From JBCBRR01 sp039029235 (GTDB lineage Bacteria > Bacteroidota > Bacteroidia > Cytophagales > Amoebophilaceae): DNA of 8,207 bases. Below the pieces are notes generated by a model. It did not search any database and was not told the DNA's origin. It saw only the letters and a program-made list of their open reading frames with translations. This document shows, one piece after another, positions 1-6,663 of the stretch (within the stretch, counting starts at the first letter, position 1; every line of letters begins with the position of its first letter). Position numbers and translations under genes: made by a program. Where the stretch lies: the NCBI GenBank assembly GCA_039029235.1, contig JBCCGO010000033.1, positions 1 to 8,207 of the forward strand, given 5' to 3'.

Positions 1-32
1 CTAATCTACTTTTGTTAAAGTTACAAATACTA

Positions 33-58
33 ACGAGCTAGCGCTACGAGCTAGCGCT
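33..58. repeat. 13-nt perfect tandem duplication (ACGAGCTAGCGCT x2)
   Basis: The unit ACGAGCTAGCGCT occurs at 33-45 and again, without a mismatch or gap, at 46-58. Each unit contains the self-complementary core TAGCGCTA (completed by the following A), so the duplication also creates a hairpin, described as a separate terminator-like feature. It lies in the non-coding region beyond the 3' end of gatB. It could be replication slippage or two copies of a protein-binding site; nothing in the sequence decides between these. Confidence 0.8.
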
Positions 59-66
59 ATATTTTT
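39..66 (+). terminator. Hairpin plus T-run, probable intrinsic terminator for plus-strand transcription
   Basis: TAGCGCTA at 39-46 pairs perfectly with TAGCGCTA at 52-59, leaving a 5-nt loop (CGAGC). TATTTTT follows on the plus strand at 60-66. An 8-bp stem directly followed by a T-run is the classic form of a factor-independent terminator. It would end a plus-strand gene lying left of the window, converging on gatB. On the minus strand the hairpin is not followed by a T-run, so it is a poor terminator for gatB. Confidence 0.55.
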
Positions 67-82
67 ACTCTCAAAGATAGGG

Positions 83-113
83 AAAAACTTCTCGGTGAGC
101 CTAGATTCTCACC
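83..113 (-). terminator. Weak candidate terminator downstream of gatB
   Basis: GGTGAG at 94-99 pairs with CTCACC at 108-113 around an 8-nt loop. Read on the minus strand, the stem is followed after a 6-7 nt spacer by TTTTT (complement of 83-87). It sits about 65 nt beyond the gatB stop codon, which suits the end of the argS-alaS-gatB transcript. The 6-bp stem is short and the T-run is not adjacent to it, so this is only a candidate. Confidence 0.35.
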
Positions 114-179
114 TAGTCAGCTGGCGCTGCTACTTAAGTGCACAGGAACTTCTTGTAGCCCAGGCTGGAGGCTTAGTTG

Positions 180-1694
180 CTATGCAGGCTGTTCGTGGCT
201 AGGATGCACTGCGAGTCGCTTGCTGAGTAGGTCGCTAGCTAGCTTGGGGGCTGCTTTGCCTTGGCTTCTTTTCATCACCTCGCCCATGAGCATGCCTAGG
301 ATACCTTTCTTGCCTTTGCTGTAAGCAGCTACTTTGTCGGGGTAGGCTGCTATGACTTCTTCTATCAAGGTCTGGAGGGTACTGGTATCTTGCTCTTGTA
401 GTAAGTCTAGCTTCTGGGCAAGTGTTAGGGGTGCTTGGGTGGGATCTTCTAGCAAGGCGGGGAAGAGCTGCTGCGCAGCTACTGAGAAGCTGAGCTGGCC
501 TTGCGCTACCAGGTCTATCAGGGCAGCGAGTGTGGCTGGCCTGAGGGGAAATGCTTGGATGGATACATTCAGCTGGTTCAGGTGGGCTTTTACAGGCCCC
601 ATCATCCAGTTGGCAGCAGCTTTGTAGTGAGGGGTTCGCTGACAAAGCGCTTCGAAGAAGTGGGCGATCTCTTTGTCTTCTGTGAGTACACTGGCATCAT
701 AGGCTGGGAGCTGGTATTTATGGACCAGCTTCTGGTAGCATTCTTTGGGCAGTAGGGACATATGCTGCCGTACTTGCTCTATCCAGGCCTCGGTCACTAC
801 TATGGGCAGTAGGTCAGGCTCTGGAAAGTATCGATAGTCTAGGGCGCTCTCTTTGGTTCGCTGGCTGGTGGTCTGGCCTGTGGCAGCATCGTAGCCCCTG
901 GTCTCGGCCAGGACTGGCTCTCCTGCTGCTAGGACACCGATCTGGCGCGCTATCTCGTACTCAATGGCTAGCCGCACCTGGCTGATAGCGTTCATGTTCT
1001 TGATTTCTACCTTCTGGCCTAGGGTGATTGCCTCTCGGGGCATTACTGAGATGTTGACATCGCAGCGCAGCGCACCTTCTTCCATGTTGCCGTTACATAC
1101 ATCTAGATACCGGACCAGCTTCCGGAGCTCGGTCAGGAACTGATAGGCTTCTGCTGAGGTGCGGATATCGGGCTGGGTAACGATCTCTAGTAGCGCTACG
1201 CCTGCCCTGTTAAAGTCTAGTAGGGTCTCGTCAGGGACCATGCCATGAATAGATTTTCCGGCATCTTCTTCTAGGTGCATCCGTTGGATCCGGATGGCTT
1301 TGTCCGTTCCCTGGGGCGTGGTGATGGTGAGGTATCCTCCCTGGCAGATGGGGGTCTTGTCTTGGGTGATCTGGTAGCCTTTGGGTAGGTCTGGGTAGAA
1401 GTAGTTTTTTCTGGCAAAGTAGTTCTCGCGGGTGATGGTGGCCTGGCATGCCAGGCCCATTTTGATGGCTTGTACGATGGCTTGCTTGTTGATCCTGGGT
1501 AGGGTACCTGGATGGGCTAGGCTGATGGTGCTGACCTGGGTGTTGGGAGGTGCTCCATAGGTGGTAGGCTCGGGGGCGAACATCTTGCTCTGGAGTAGCA
1601 GCTGAGCGTGGACCTCTAGCCCGATAACAGCTGTGTATTGTGGCCTGCTGGCGGCCTTGCTAGGTTCGTTGCTTTTGCTAACTACGGGACTCAT
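180..1694 (-). CDS. gatB: Aspartyl/glutamyl-tRNA amidotransferase subunit B (GatB)
   Basis: This is the tRNA-binding subunit of the cytoplasmic GatCAB complex. GatB activates the side-chain carboxyl of Glu-tRNA(Gln) or Asp-tRNA(Asn) with ATP, and ammonia from GatA then forms Gln-tRNA or Asn-tRNA. The 504-residue product is close to usual length. It starts with the family pattern IGLEVHAQL (24-32), followed by NYFYPDLPKGYQITQ (97-111), the GatB signature LLDFNRAG...LLEIV (158-172), DVNISV (212-217), EIKNMN (230-235) and YRYFPEPDL (287-295). The helical C-terminal GatB/YqeY domain runs from about 350 to 495 and ends in the usual lysine-rich GKKGILGMLMGEVMK stretch (461-475). The ATG start lies 25 nt after the alaS stop with no Shine-Dalgarno sequence, so translation from the alaS transcript is likely. 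The stop is TAG. gatA and gatC are not adjacent. Whether it serves Gln, Asn or both cannot be told from this gene alone. Confidence 0.97.
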   Translation of the reverse strand: MSPVVSKSNEPSKAASRPQYTAVIGLEVHAQLLLQSKMFAPEPTTYGAPPNTQVSTISLAHPGTLPRINKQAIVQAIKMGLACQATITRENYFARKNYFYPDLPKGYQITQDKTPICQGGYLTITTPQGTDKAIRIQRMHLEEDAGKSIHGMVPDETLLDFNRAGVALLEIVTQPDIRTSAEAYQFLTELRKLVRYLDVCNGNMEEGALRCDVNISVMPREAITLGQKVEIKNMNAISQVRLAIEYEIARQIGVLAAGEPVLAETRGYDAATGQTTSQRTKESALDYRYFPEPDLLPIVVTEAWIEQVRQHMSLLPKECYQKLVHKYQLPAYDASVLTEDKEIAHFFEALCQRTPHYKAAANWMMGPVKAHLNQLNVSIQAFPLRPATLAALIDLVAQGQLSFSVAAQQLFPALLEDPTQAPLTLAQKLDLLQEQDTSTLQTLIEEVIAAYPDKVAAYSKGKKGILGMLMGEVMKRSQGKAAPKLASDLLSKRLAVHPSHEQPA

Positions 1695-1719
1695 ATGTGG
1701 CTGTAAAGTTATTTTTTTG

Positions 1720-4371
1720 TCAGGTCCAGGCAGTGGCTAGGTAGCGCTGCCATAGGTCCTGCGCCCTATGGAGCGCTTGGTCTAGGCCGCCCAAGTTTTG
1801 GCCTCTGGCTGTAGCAAAGCTGGGCTGCCCTCCTCCACTACCTTGGATGGTCTGGGCTAGCTCTTTGACGACGGTATGGGCCTGGAGTCCGTCCTGGCTG
1901 GTATACAGGGCTTCGGTACACAATACGGCGAGGTGTGGCTCCTGGTCGATGGCTGCGCCGAGCACTAGAAAAAGGGGCTCGTAAGATTGTTTCAATGCGA
2001 AAGCTACCTGCTTCAGGGCTACTGGATGGGGCAGGGTTGTTTTTGCTATGCATACGTGGATGCCTTGTACGGTCTGTACGTGCTGGCGTAGGCGGAAGGT
2101 TGCAGAACGGGCCTGCTCGGCTTGGTAGGCTGCTACGGTTTTGCTGAGGCTTGCCTTTGCTTCAACTAGCTGCTGGGTGGCTTTTACTGGGTCTTTGGGA
2201 TGGTTCAAGGTTTCTCTGAGCCTGCCTAGGGTAGCCATTTGGGCATCTATAAAGTGCGCTGCTGCGCCAGCTGCCAGGGCTTCGACTCTGCGCGTACCGG
2301 CAGCGATAGATGTCTCTGTGGTGATTTTGAAGTAGCCGAGCTGGCCTGTAGCAGGCACGTGCGTACCCCCACATAGCTCCATAGAGAAGCTAGGATCAAA
2401 GGTGATGACGCGTACATGCTCTCCATAGCGCTCGCCGAAGAGGGCCGTGGCTCCTAGGGCTTTGGCAGCTGCTAACGGTACCTGGCGTTGCTCCTGTAGG
2501 GGTATGTTTGCCCTGATTTTTTGGTTGACGAGGCGCTCGATCTGCCTCAGGTCTTCTGGGCTTACTCTGGCGTGGTGCGAAAAATCAAATCGTAGGCCAT
2601 GCTCACTGACTAGGGATCCTCGCTGCACTACATGCGGGCCCAGTACTTGTTTTAGGGCAGCGTGCAGGAGGTGGGTGGCACTGTGGTGGCTGGTGATGGA
2701 TTCCCTTCGCTCAGCATCTACTATGGCCTGCCACGGAGCTTGTGGGTCTTGCGGCAATTGCTGGGTGTAGTGGATAATGAGCCCATGCTCTTGCTGGGTA
2801 TCTAGTACGGCTATCGTTTCTGCACCAGAAGTAAGTTTGCCTGTATCGCCTACCTGTCCGCCCGATGCTGGGCAGAAGGGGGTCTGGGCTAGTACGAGCT
2901 GGTATAGCTGCTGACCGTTCTCTTGGATCGCCCTGTACTGTACGATCTTTGTGGTGGCCTGGAGCTGGTCATAGCCTACAAAGGCTGGCTTTGCTGCTTG
3001 GCAGATGATGTGCCAGTCGCCTGAGGTTGTAGCAGCAGCCTGCCTAGCGCGTGTGCGCTGTGCTTGGAGTGCTTGGTTAAATCCTGACTCGTCTACCTGG
3101 AGGCCTTTTTCTTGGGCAATCAGCCTAGTAAGGTCTAGGGGGAATCCGTAGGTGTCATACAGCTCAAAAGCAGTATGCCCATCAATGAGCTGCTGGTCTT
3201 CTGCTTGCAGCCCCTGGATGATGTGCGAAAGCCTACGTAGCCCTGTAGCCAGGGTCTTGCCAAAGGCTACTTCTTCGCTACGAATCACCTGGGCTATGTG
3301 GGCTTGCTGCTGCTGAATGCCGGGGTAGGCTGTAGAGAATTGCTGGGCTAGGACAGCCACGAGCTGGTACATGAAGGGCTGCTCGAACCCTAAGTAGGTA
3401 TAGCCGTAGCGTACCGCTCTCCTAAGGAGCCTCCTGACTACGTAGCCTGCCTGCGTGTTGGTAGGAACTTGCCCGTCAGCTATGGCAAAGGTCACTGCCC
3501 GGCTATGATCAGCCACTACCTGCATGGCAATATTCACGGTGGCTTCTTGGCCATAGAGCTGGTGGCTGGCTTGGCTGATGGCCTGGATGAGGGGCCTAAA
3601 GAGGTCTGTATCATAGGTAGATTCCTTGCCCTGGAGTACCATAGCCAGTCGCTCTAGGCCCATGCCTGTATCTACATGTTTGGCTGCGAGCGCTACCAGT
3701 TGGCCAGAAGCTAGGCGATTGTATTGGATAAAGACCAAGTTCCAGAGCTCGATGACTTGTGGATGGCCTGTATTCACCAAGTCCTTGCCGTCCTGCCGTT
3801 GGCGTGCTTCCTCAGGCCGGAGGTCGATATGAATCTCTGTACTGGGTCCACAAGGTCCTGTCTGGCCCATCTCCCAGAAGTTATCTTTTTTACTACCATA
3901 CAGAATCCGCTCTTCGGGGATCAGCTGCTTCCAAAGCTCATAAGCTTCCTGGTCCGCTGCTAGGTGCTCGGCCGTATCTCCCCCAAAAACAGTCACGTAG
4001 AGCCGGGTGGGCGATAGCTGGTAGCTAGCTGTCAGCAGCTCCCAAGCCCAGGAAATAGCTTCTTGTTTAAAGTAATCGCTAAAAGACCAGTTGCCCAGCA
4101 TCTCAAACATGGTATGGTGGTACGTGTCTGTGCCTACGGCTTCCAGGTCATTGTGCTTGCCAGATACCCGCAGGCAAGGCTGGCTGCTGGCAGTGCGCTG
4201 ATAGGGGGCTCGCTGTGGGGCTAGGAAAAACTCTCTGAACTGGTTCATGCCTGCATTGGTGAATAGTAGCGAAGGTTCTCCTGGCTGCACAATGGGCGCA
4301 GCGGCAACGTGTTGGTGTCCTTTTTGCTGGAAGAAGCTGATGAACTTCTCTCTAATGCTGTTAGCGTGCAC
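1720..4371 (-). CDS. alaS: Alanine--tRNA ligase (AlaRS), GTG start
   Basis: This class II synthetase attaches alanine to tRNA(Ala) and hydrolyses mischarged Ser- and Gly-tRNA(Ala). The 883 residues are full length. The aminoacylation domain (about 1-245) shows PSLLFTNAGMNQF (33-45), motif 2 around CLRVSGKHNDLE (66-77, Arg68), HHTMFEMLGNWSF (85-97) and motif 3 GMGLERLA (236-243). The editing domain (about 470-700) keeps the zinc ligand pairs H563xxxH567 and C667GGTH671. The C-Ala domain ends in GSGGGQPSFATARG (844-857). One oddity is FCPASGGQVGD at 499-509, where the usual wording is FYxExGGQVGD. The start codon is GTG: reading upstream in frame there is a TAG stop 20 codons away with no ATG or other GTG between, and the first internal ATG (residue 42) is inside the catalytic core. 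It is probably cotranscribed with gatB and possibly with argS. Confidence 0.98.
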   Translation of the reverse strand: MHANSIREKFISFFQQKGHQHVAAAPIVQPGEPSLLFTNAGMNQFREFFLAPQRAPYQRTASSQPCLRVSGKHNDLEAVGTDTYHHTMFEMLGNWSFSDYFKQEAISWAWELLTASYQLSPTRLYVTVFGGDTAEHLAADQEAYELWKQLIPEERILYGSKKDNFWEMGQTGPCGPSTEIHIDLRPEEARQRQDGKDLVNTGHPQVIELWNLVFIQYNRLASGQLVALAAKHVDTGMGLERLAMVLQGKESTYDTDLFRPLIQAISQASHQLYGQEATVNIAMQVVADHSRAVTFAIADGQVPTNTQAGYVVRRLLRRAVRYGYTYLGFEQPFMYQLVAVLAQQFSTAYPGIQQQQAHIAQVIRSEEVAFGKTLATGLRRLSHIIQGLQAEDQQLIDGHTAFELYDTYGFPLDLTRLIAQEKGLQVDESGFNQALQAQRTRARQAAATTSGDWHIICQAAKPAFVGYDQLQATTKIVQYRAIQENGQQLYQLVLAQTPFCPASGGQVGDTGKLTSGAETIAVLDTQQEHGLIIHYTQQLPQDPQAPWQAIVDAERRESITSHHSATHLLHAALKQVLGPHVVQRGSLVSEHGLRFDFSHHARVSPEDLRQIERLVNQKIRANIPLQEQRQVPLAAAKALGATALFGERYGEHVRVITFDPSFSMELCGGTHVPATGQLGYFKITTETSIAAGTRRVEALAAGAAAHFIDAQMATLGRLRETLNHPKDPVKATQQLVEAKASLSKTVAAYQAEQARSATFRLRQHVQTVQGIHVCIAKTTLPHPVALKQVAFALKQSYEPLFLVLGAAIDQEPHLAVLCTEALYTSQDGLQAHTVVKELAQTIQGSGGGQPSFATARGQNLGGLDQALHRAQDLWQRYLATAWT

Positions 4372-4414
4372 GGTTGGTTGGCAGTTAAGCTGTTGGTATT
4401 GTGTGCGAATATTG

Positions 4415-4467
4415 GCTATGCTGTCTGGCTATTTTTGATAGCCAAAGCTATGCTAGTCCGGCTATTT
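4415..4467. repeat. Imperfect direct repeat (20/21 nt, 32-nt period) upstream of alaS
   Basis: GCTATGCTGTCTGGCTATTT at 4415-4434 recurs at 4447-4467 with one inserted base and a substitution. The shared parts are GCTATGCT at the left and GGCTATTT at the right. A 12-nt spacer separates the copies, and starts are 32 nt apart, about three helical turns. The pair lies in the alaS leader, 44-96 nt before the GTG start, and straddles a TAGCTTTG promoter-like element. It could be a paired operator or a local duplication. Confidence 0.7.
4443..4450 (-). promoter_or_regulatory. Candidate Bacteroidota -7 element for alaS
   Basis: On the minus strand this reads TAGCTTTG, an exact match to the Bacteroidota -7 consensus TAnnTTTG. 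Transcription would start roughly 65 nt before the alaS GTG. No TTTG/TTG -33 box is seen at the expected distance, and an 8-nt pattern with two free positions arises by chance about once per 4 kb per strand. It would allow alaS-gatB transcription independent of argS. Confidence 0.3.
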
Positions 4468-4525
4468 CTTGAGAATGTGGCTTGGCTAAGATACTACTTT
4501 TAGGTTCTTATCCGATGCTGGCTTC

Positions 4526-6316
4526 TTACATACGTTCTGGCACTGCAATGCCTAGCAGGTGCATGGCTTGCCGGATGGTACGTACTACACATAGCGAAAG
4601 GCAGACCCTGAGGTTTCTTTGCTGCAGGACTGGTGCATGGAGTATGGGCAGGTCGGCATAGAGCCTGTTAAAGGCTTTTGCCAGGTCCAGCGTATATTGT
4701 GCCATCACCGAAGGGGCTAGGCTGGCTGCAGCTTCCTGGATCTTTTGGGGGAAGATACCCAGCTGGCTGATCACCGCCCGCTCCGCGGCTTGTAGTGGGG
4801 TATGTGCATCTAGGGTTGCTGTGTGCGGGTCTATGCCATTTTCCTGGGCTTTGCGCAGGACCGCTGCCAAGCGGGCATGGGTATACTGGATGAAAGGGCC
4901 TGTATCTCCCTGGAAGTCGATAGAAGCTTGTGGATCAAATAACAAGCGTTTCTTGGCATCTACCCGTAAAAGGAAATACTTCAGGGCGCCTAAGGCGAGC
5001 GTGTGGTGGAGTTGCTGGGCTTCTGGGACTGAAAAGTCTTGGATCTTGCCGAGCTGCTGGGTGTGTAGCGCCGCTGTATGCATCATGATCTCCACAAGGT
5101 TGTCAGCATCTACTACGGTACCTTCTCTAGACTTCATCTTGCCAGTGGGCAGGTCTACCATGCCATAAGAGAGGTGTACAAGTTTATCCGCATAGGTCCT
5201 GCTTAGCTTCTTGAGGACTTTTATGAGCACTTCAAAATGGTAGTCTTGCTCATCGCCTACGACGTAGATGGACTGGTCAAAGCCATAATCTTGGTAGCGA
5301 AGGTCAGCTGCGCCCATATCTTGGGTAGCATACACTGCAGTACCATCTGCCCGCAATACCAACTTCTCATCTAAGCCGTCGTCTGCCAGGTCTACCCATA
5401 CAGAGCCGTCCGCTTGCTTATAGAAAATTCCTTGGGCGAGCCCCTCGGCTACTATCTGCTTGCCTACTAGGTAGGTCTGTGACTCGTAGTAAGTCTTGTC
5501 AAAGGTGATCCCAAGCTGCTGATAGGTAGCTGCAAAGCCCTGGTATACCCAGTTGTTCATGGTTCTCCACAAAGCCCTGACCTCCGGATCGCCTGCTTCC
5601 CACTGTTGTAGCATGGTCTGGGCCTCTCGTAATATAGGAACCTGCTCGCTGGCCTGTGCTGTGCTGCCCGGATGCTCTGCTAGTGTAGCTGCTTGTGCTT
5701 TGTACATTTGGTCAAACTTGGCATAGTATTTACCGACTAGGTGGTCTCCTTTGAGCCCGGCGGTTGCAGGGGTCTCTCCTTGGCCCCAGTGCTGGTAGGC
5801 AACCATGGATTTACAGATGTGGATGCCGCGGTCATTGACGAGATTGACTTTGTGTACTTCGTAGCCAGCTGCCCGGAGGATACTAGCTACGGCATGGCCT
5901 AGGAAGTTGTTGCGCAGGTGCCCTAGGTGCAGAGGTTTATTGGTATTGGGCGAGGAGAATTCAATAACTACCCGCCGGCCATTGGGAGGCGCATGGCCAA
6001 AGTTTTTACTTTCCCGGATAGTAGCAAGCTGCGCTAGCCACACAGGGTCTGCTATACATAGGTTTAGAAACCCTTTGACCGCAGTATAGCCAGCTACTAG
6101 GTGGGTGTTTTCCTTCAGCCACCTCCCTAGGCTGCGCGCTACTTGCGCCGGAGGTTGCTGGCAGCTCTTTGCGAATGGGAAAGTTACCAGGGTATGCGTC
6201 CCTTCAAATTCCTGAGGGGTAGGCTGCAGCCGAATGTCTGCTGGGGGGATGGTTATGGCAAACACCTCTTGGAAGGCTTGCTGGATAGCTTCTTGAAGTT
6301 GTTGCATTAGGTTCAT
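4526..6316 (-). CDS. argS: Arginine--tRNA ligase (ArgRS)
   Basis: This class I synthetase charges tRNA(Arg) with arginine in the cytoplasm and, as known for the family, needs the tRNA for arginine activation. The 596 residues are full length. The N-terminal additional (Add1) domain covers about 1-95. The HIGH-type motif is HLGH at 130-133 within SSPNTNKPLHLGHLRNN. The KMSKS loop is represented by KMKSREGT (393-400), the form I associate with Bacteroidota enzymes. The DALR-type anticodon-binding domain starts near DTGPFIQYTHAR (471-482) and runs to the typical LLGIAVPERM end. The ATG at 6316 is favoured over the Met at codon 4 because the N-terminus aligns with family expectation; neither has a Shine-Dalgarno sequence. 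The stop is TAA. A 154-nt gap with no recognisable terminator leads to alaS, so read-through is possible. Confidence 0.97.
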   Translation of the reverse strand: MNLMQQLQEAIQQAFQEVFAITIPPADIRLQPTPQEFEGTHTLVTFPFAKSCQQPPAQVARSLGRWLKENTHLVAGYTAVKGFLNLCIADPVWLAQLATIRESKNFGHAPPNGRRVVIEFSSPNTNKPLHLGHLRNNFLGHAVASILRAAGYEVHKVNLVNDRGIHICKSMVAYQHWGQGETPATAGLKGDHLVGKYYAKFDQMYKAQAATLAEHPGSTAQASEQVPILREAQTMLQQWEAGDPEVRALWRTMNNWVYQGFAATYQQLGITFDKTYYESQTYLVGKQIVAEGLAQGIFYKQADGSVWVDLADDGLDEKLVLRADGTAVYATQDMGAADLRYQDYGFDQSIYVVGDEQDYHFEVLIKVLKKLSRTYADKLVHLSYGMVDLPTGKMKSREGTVVDADNLVEIMMHTAALHTQQLGKIQDFSVPEAQQLHHTLALGALKYFLLRVDAKKRLLFDPQASIDFQGDTGPFIQYTHARLAAVLRKAQENGIDPHTATLDAHTPLQAAERAVISQLGIFPQKIQEAAASLAPSVMAQYTLDLAKAFNRLYADLPILHAPVLQQRNLRVCLSLCVVRTIRQAMHLLGIAVPERM

Positions 6317-6394
6317 GGCTTACAAGTAAGGTAGAAGTTCGAAGTTAAGCTATTGAGAAATATCGTGCTGCTAGTCTCCTGCAGGGCAACGCTA

Positions 6395-6423
6395 AAAAGA
6401 TAAACAAAAATAGGTAAATCAAA
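6395..6423 (-). promoter_or_regulatory. Candidate argS promoter
   Basis: Read on the minus strand, TTTG (complement of 6420-6423) is followed 17 nt later by TATCTTTT (complement of 6395-6402). The latter differs from the Bacteroidota -7 consensus TAnnTTTG at the last base only. An exact match, TATTTTTG, lies within the same stretch (6405-6412), but without a suitable upstream TTTG. Either would give an argS leader of about 70-90 nt. The AT-rich setting supports a promoter here, but the exact element is uncertain. Confidence 0.4.
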
Positions 6424-6461
6424 GTCGTGGCTGCTAGCACGGCAGATTGCTATGTATTTCT

Positions 6462-6469
6462 TAATTTTG
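6462..6469 (+). promoter_or_regulatory. Candidate -7 element for the M16 gene
   Basis: TAATTTTG is an exact TAnnTTTG match on the plus strand at the edge of the AT-rich zone. No good -33 TTTG box is present upstream. If used, the transcript would have a leader of about 185-190 nt containing both inverted repeats of this intergenic region. No other TAnnTTTG match was seen closer to the M16 start codon. Confidence 0.35.
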
Positions 6470-6502
6470 TAGCGACCAGCGCACTGCCTGCCTAGCGTAC
6501 TA

Positions 6503-6518
6503 CCAGGCACTTGCCTGG
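6503..6518. repeat. Perfect inverted repeat CCAGGCA-CT-TGCCTGG
   Basis: A 7-bp palindromic pair with a 2-nt centre; as RNA it would form a 6-bp stem with a 4-nt loop. No T-run follows on either strand, so it is not a terminator by itself. Its compact, nearly perfect dyad form also fits a binding site for a dimeric repressor between two divergent promoters. Function is unassigned. Confidence 0.6.
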
Positions 6519-6588
6519 CTGCTCTGCCGTACCGAAGCTGGCGAGCGATAGCATCAGGGTAATCACAGCCAGGGCTGCAGTATGCACC

Positions 6589-6615
6589 CCGTAGTAGCTA
6601 AGCTGCCTACTACGG
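6589..6615. repeat. Perfect 9-bp inverted repeat CCGTAGTAG / CTACTACGG
   Basis: CCGTAGTAG at 6589-6597 pairs without mismatch with CTACTACGG at 6607-6615 around a 9-nt loop (CTAAGCTGC). It ends 48 nt before the M16 start codon. No T-run follows on either strand, which argues against an intrinsic terminator. It may be an operator dyad or a leader hairpin of the M16 mRNA. Confidence 0.7.
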
Positions 6616-6663
6616 CTCGGCCATGGAGATCACAGAAGACTAGCTTACTAACCTACATCATAC

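Larger units (their letters stand above)
6317..6663. other. Divergent intergenic region between argS and the M16 gene
   Basis: These 347 nt separate two divergent genes and must hold both start regions. The half next to argS (about 6390-6470) is AT-rich and contains the promoter-like elements listed separately. The half next to the M16 gene is GC-richer and contains two perfect inverted repeats. No tRNA or other known RNA fold was recognised. Short minus-strand frames cross the region (6313-6510 and 6492-6587), but neither resembles a known protein. Confidence 0.7.

Noticed and set aside
393..400. ArgS KMKSREGT as an aberrant KMSKS loop
   Set aside because: As I recall, this wording is normal for Bacteroidota ArgRS, so it is a lineage trait and not a defect.
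235..645. 136-codon minus-strand frame and several other frames inside gatB, alaS, argS and the M16 gene
   Set aside because: They lie within clearly coding genes in other frames, and their products are low-quality (rich in Ser, Arg, Pro, Cys) with no family pattern.
6317..6663. Possible tRNA, riboswitch or T-box leader before argS
   Set aside because: No cloverleaf, T-loop GTTCGANNC box with paired arms, or T-box sequence was found. T-box control is also a Gram-positive trait and does not fit this organism.
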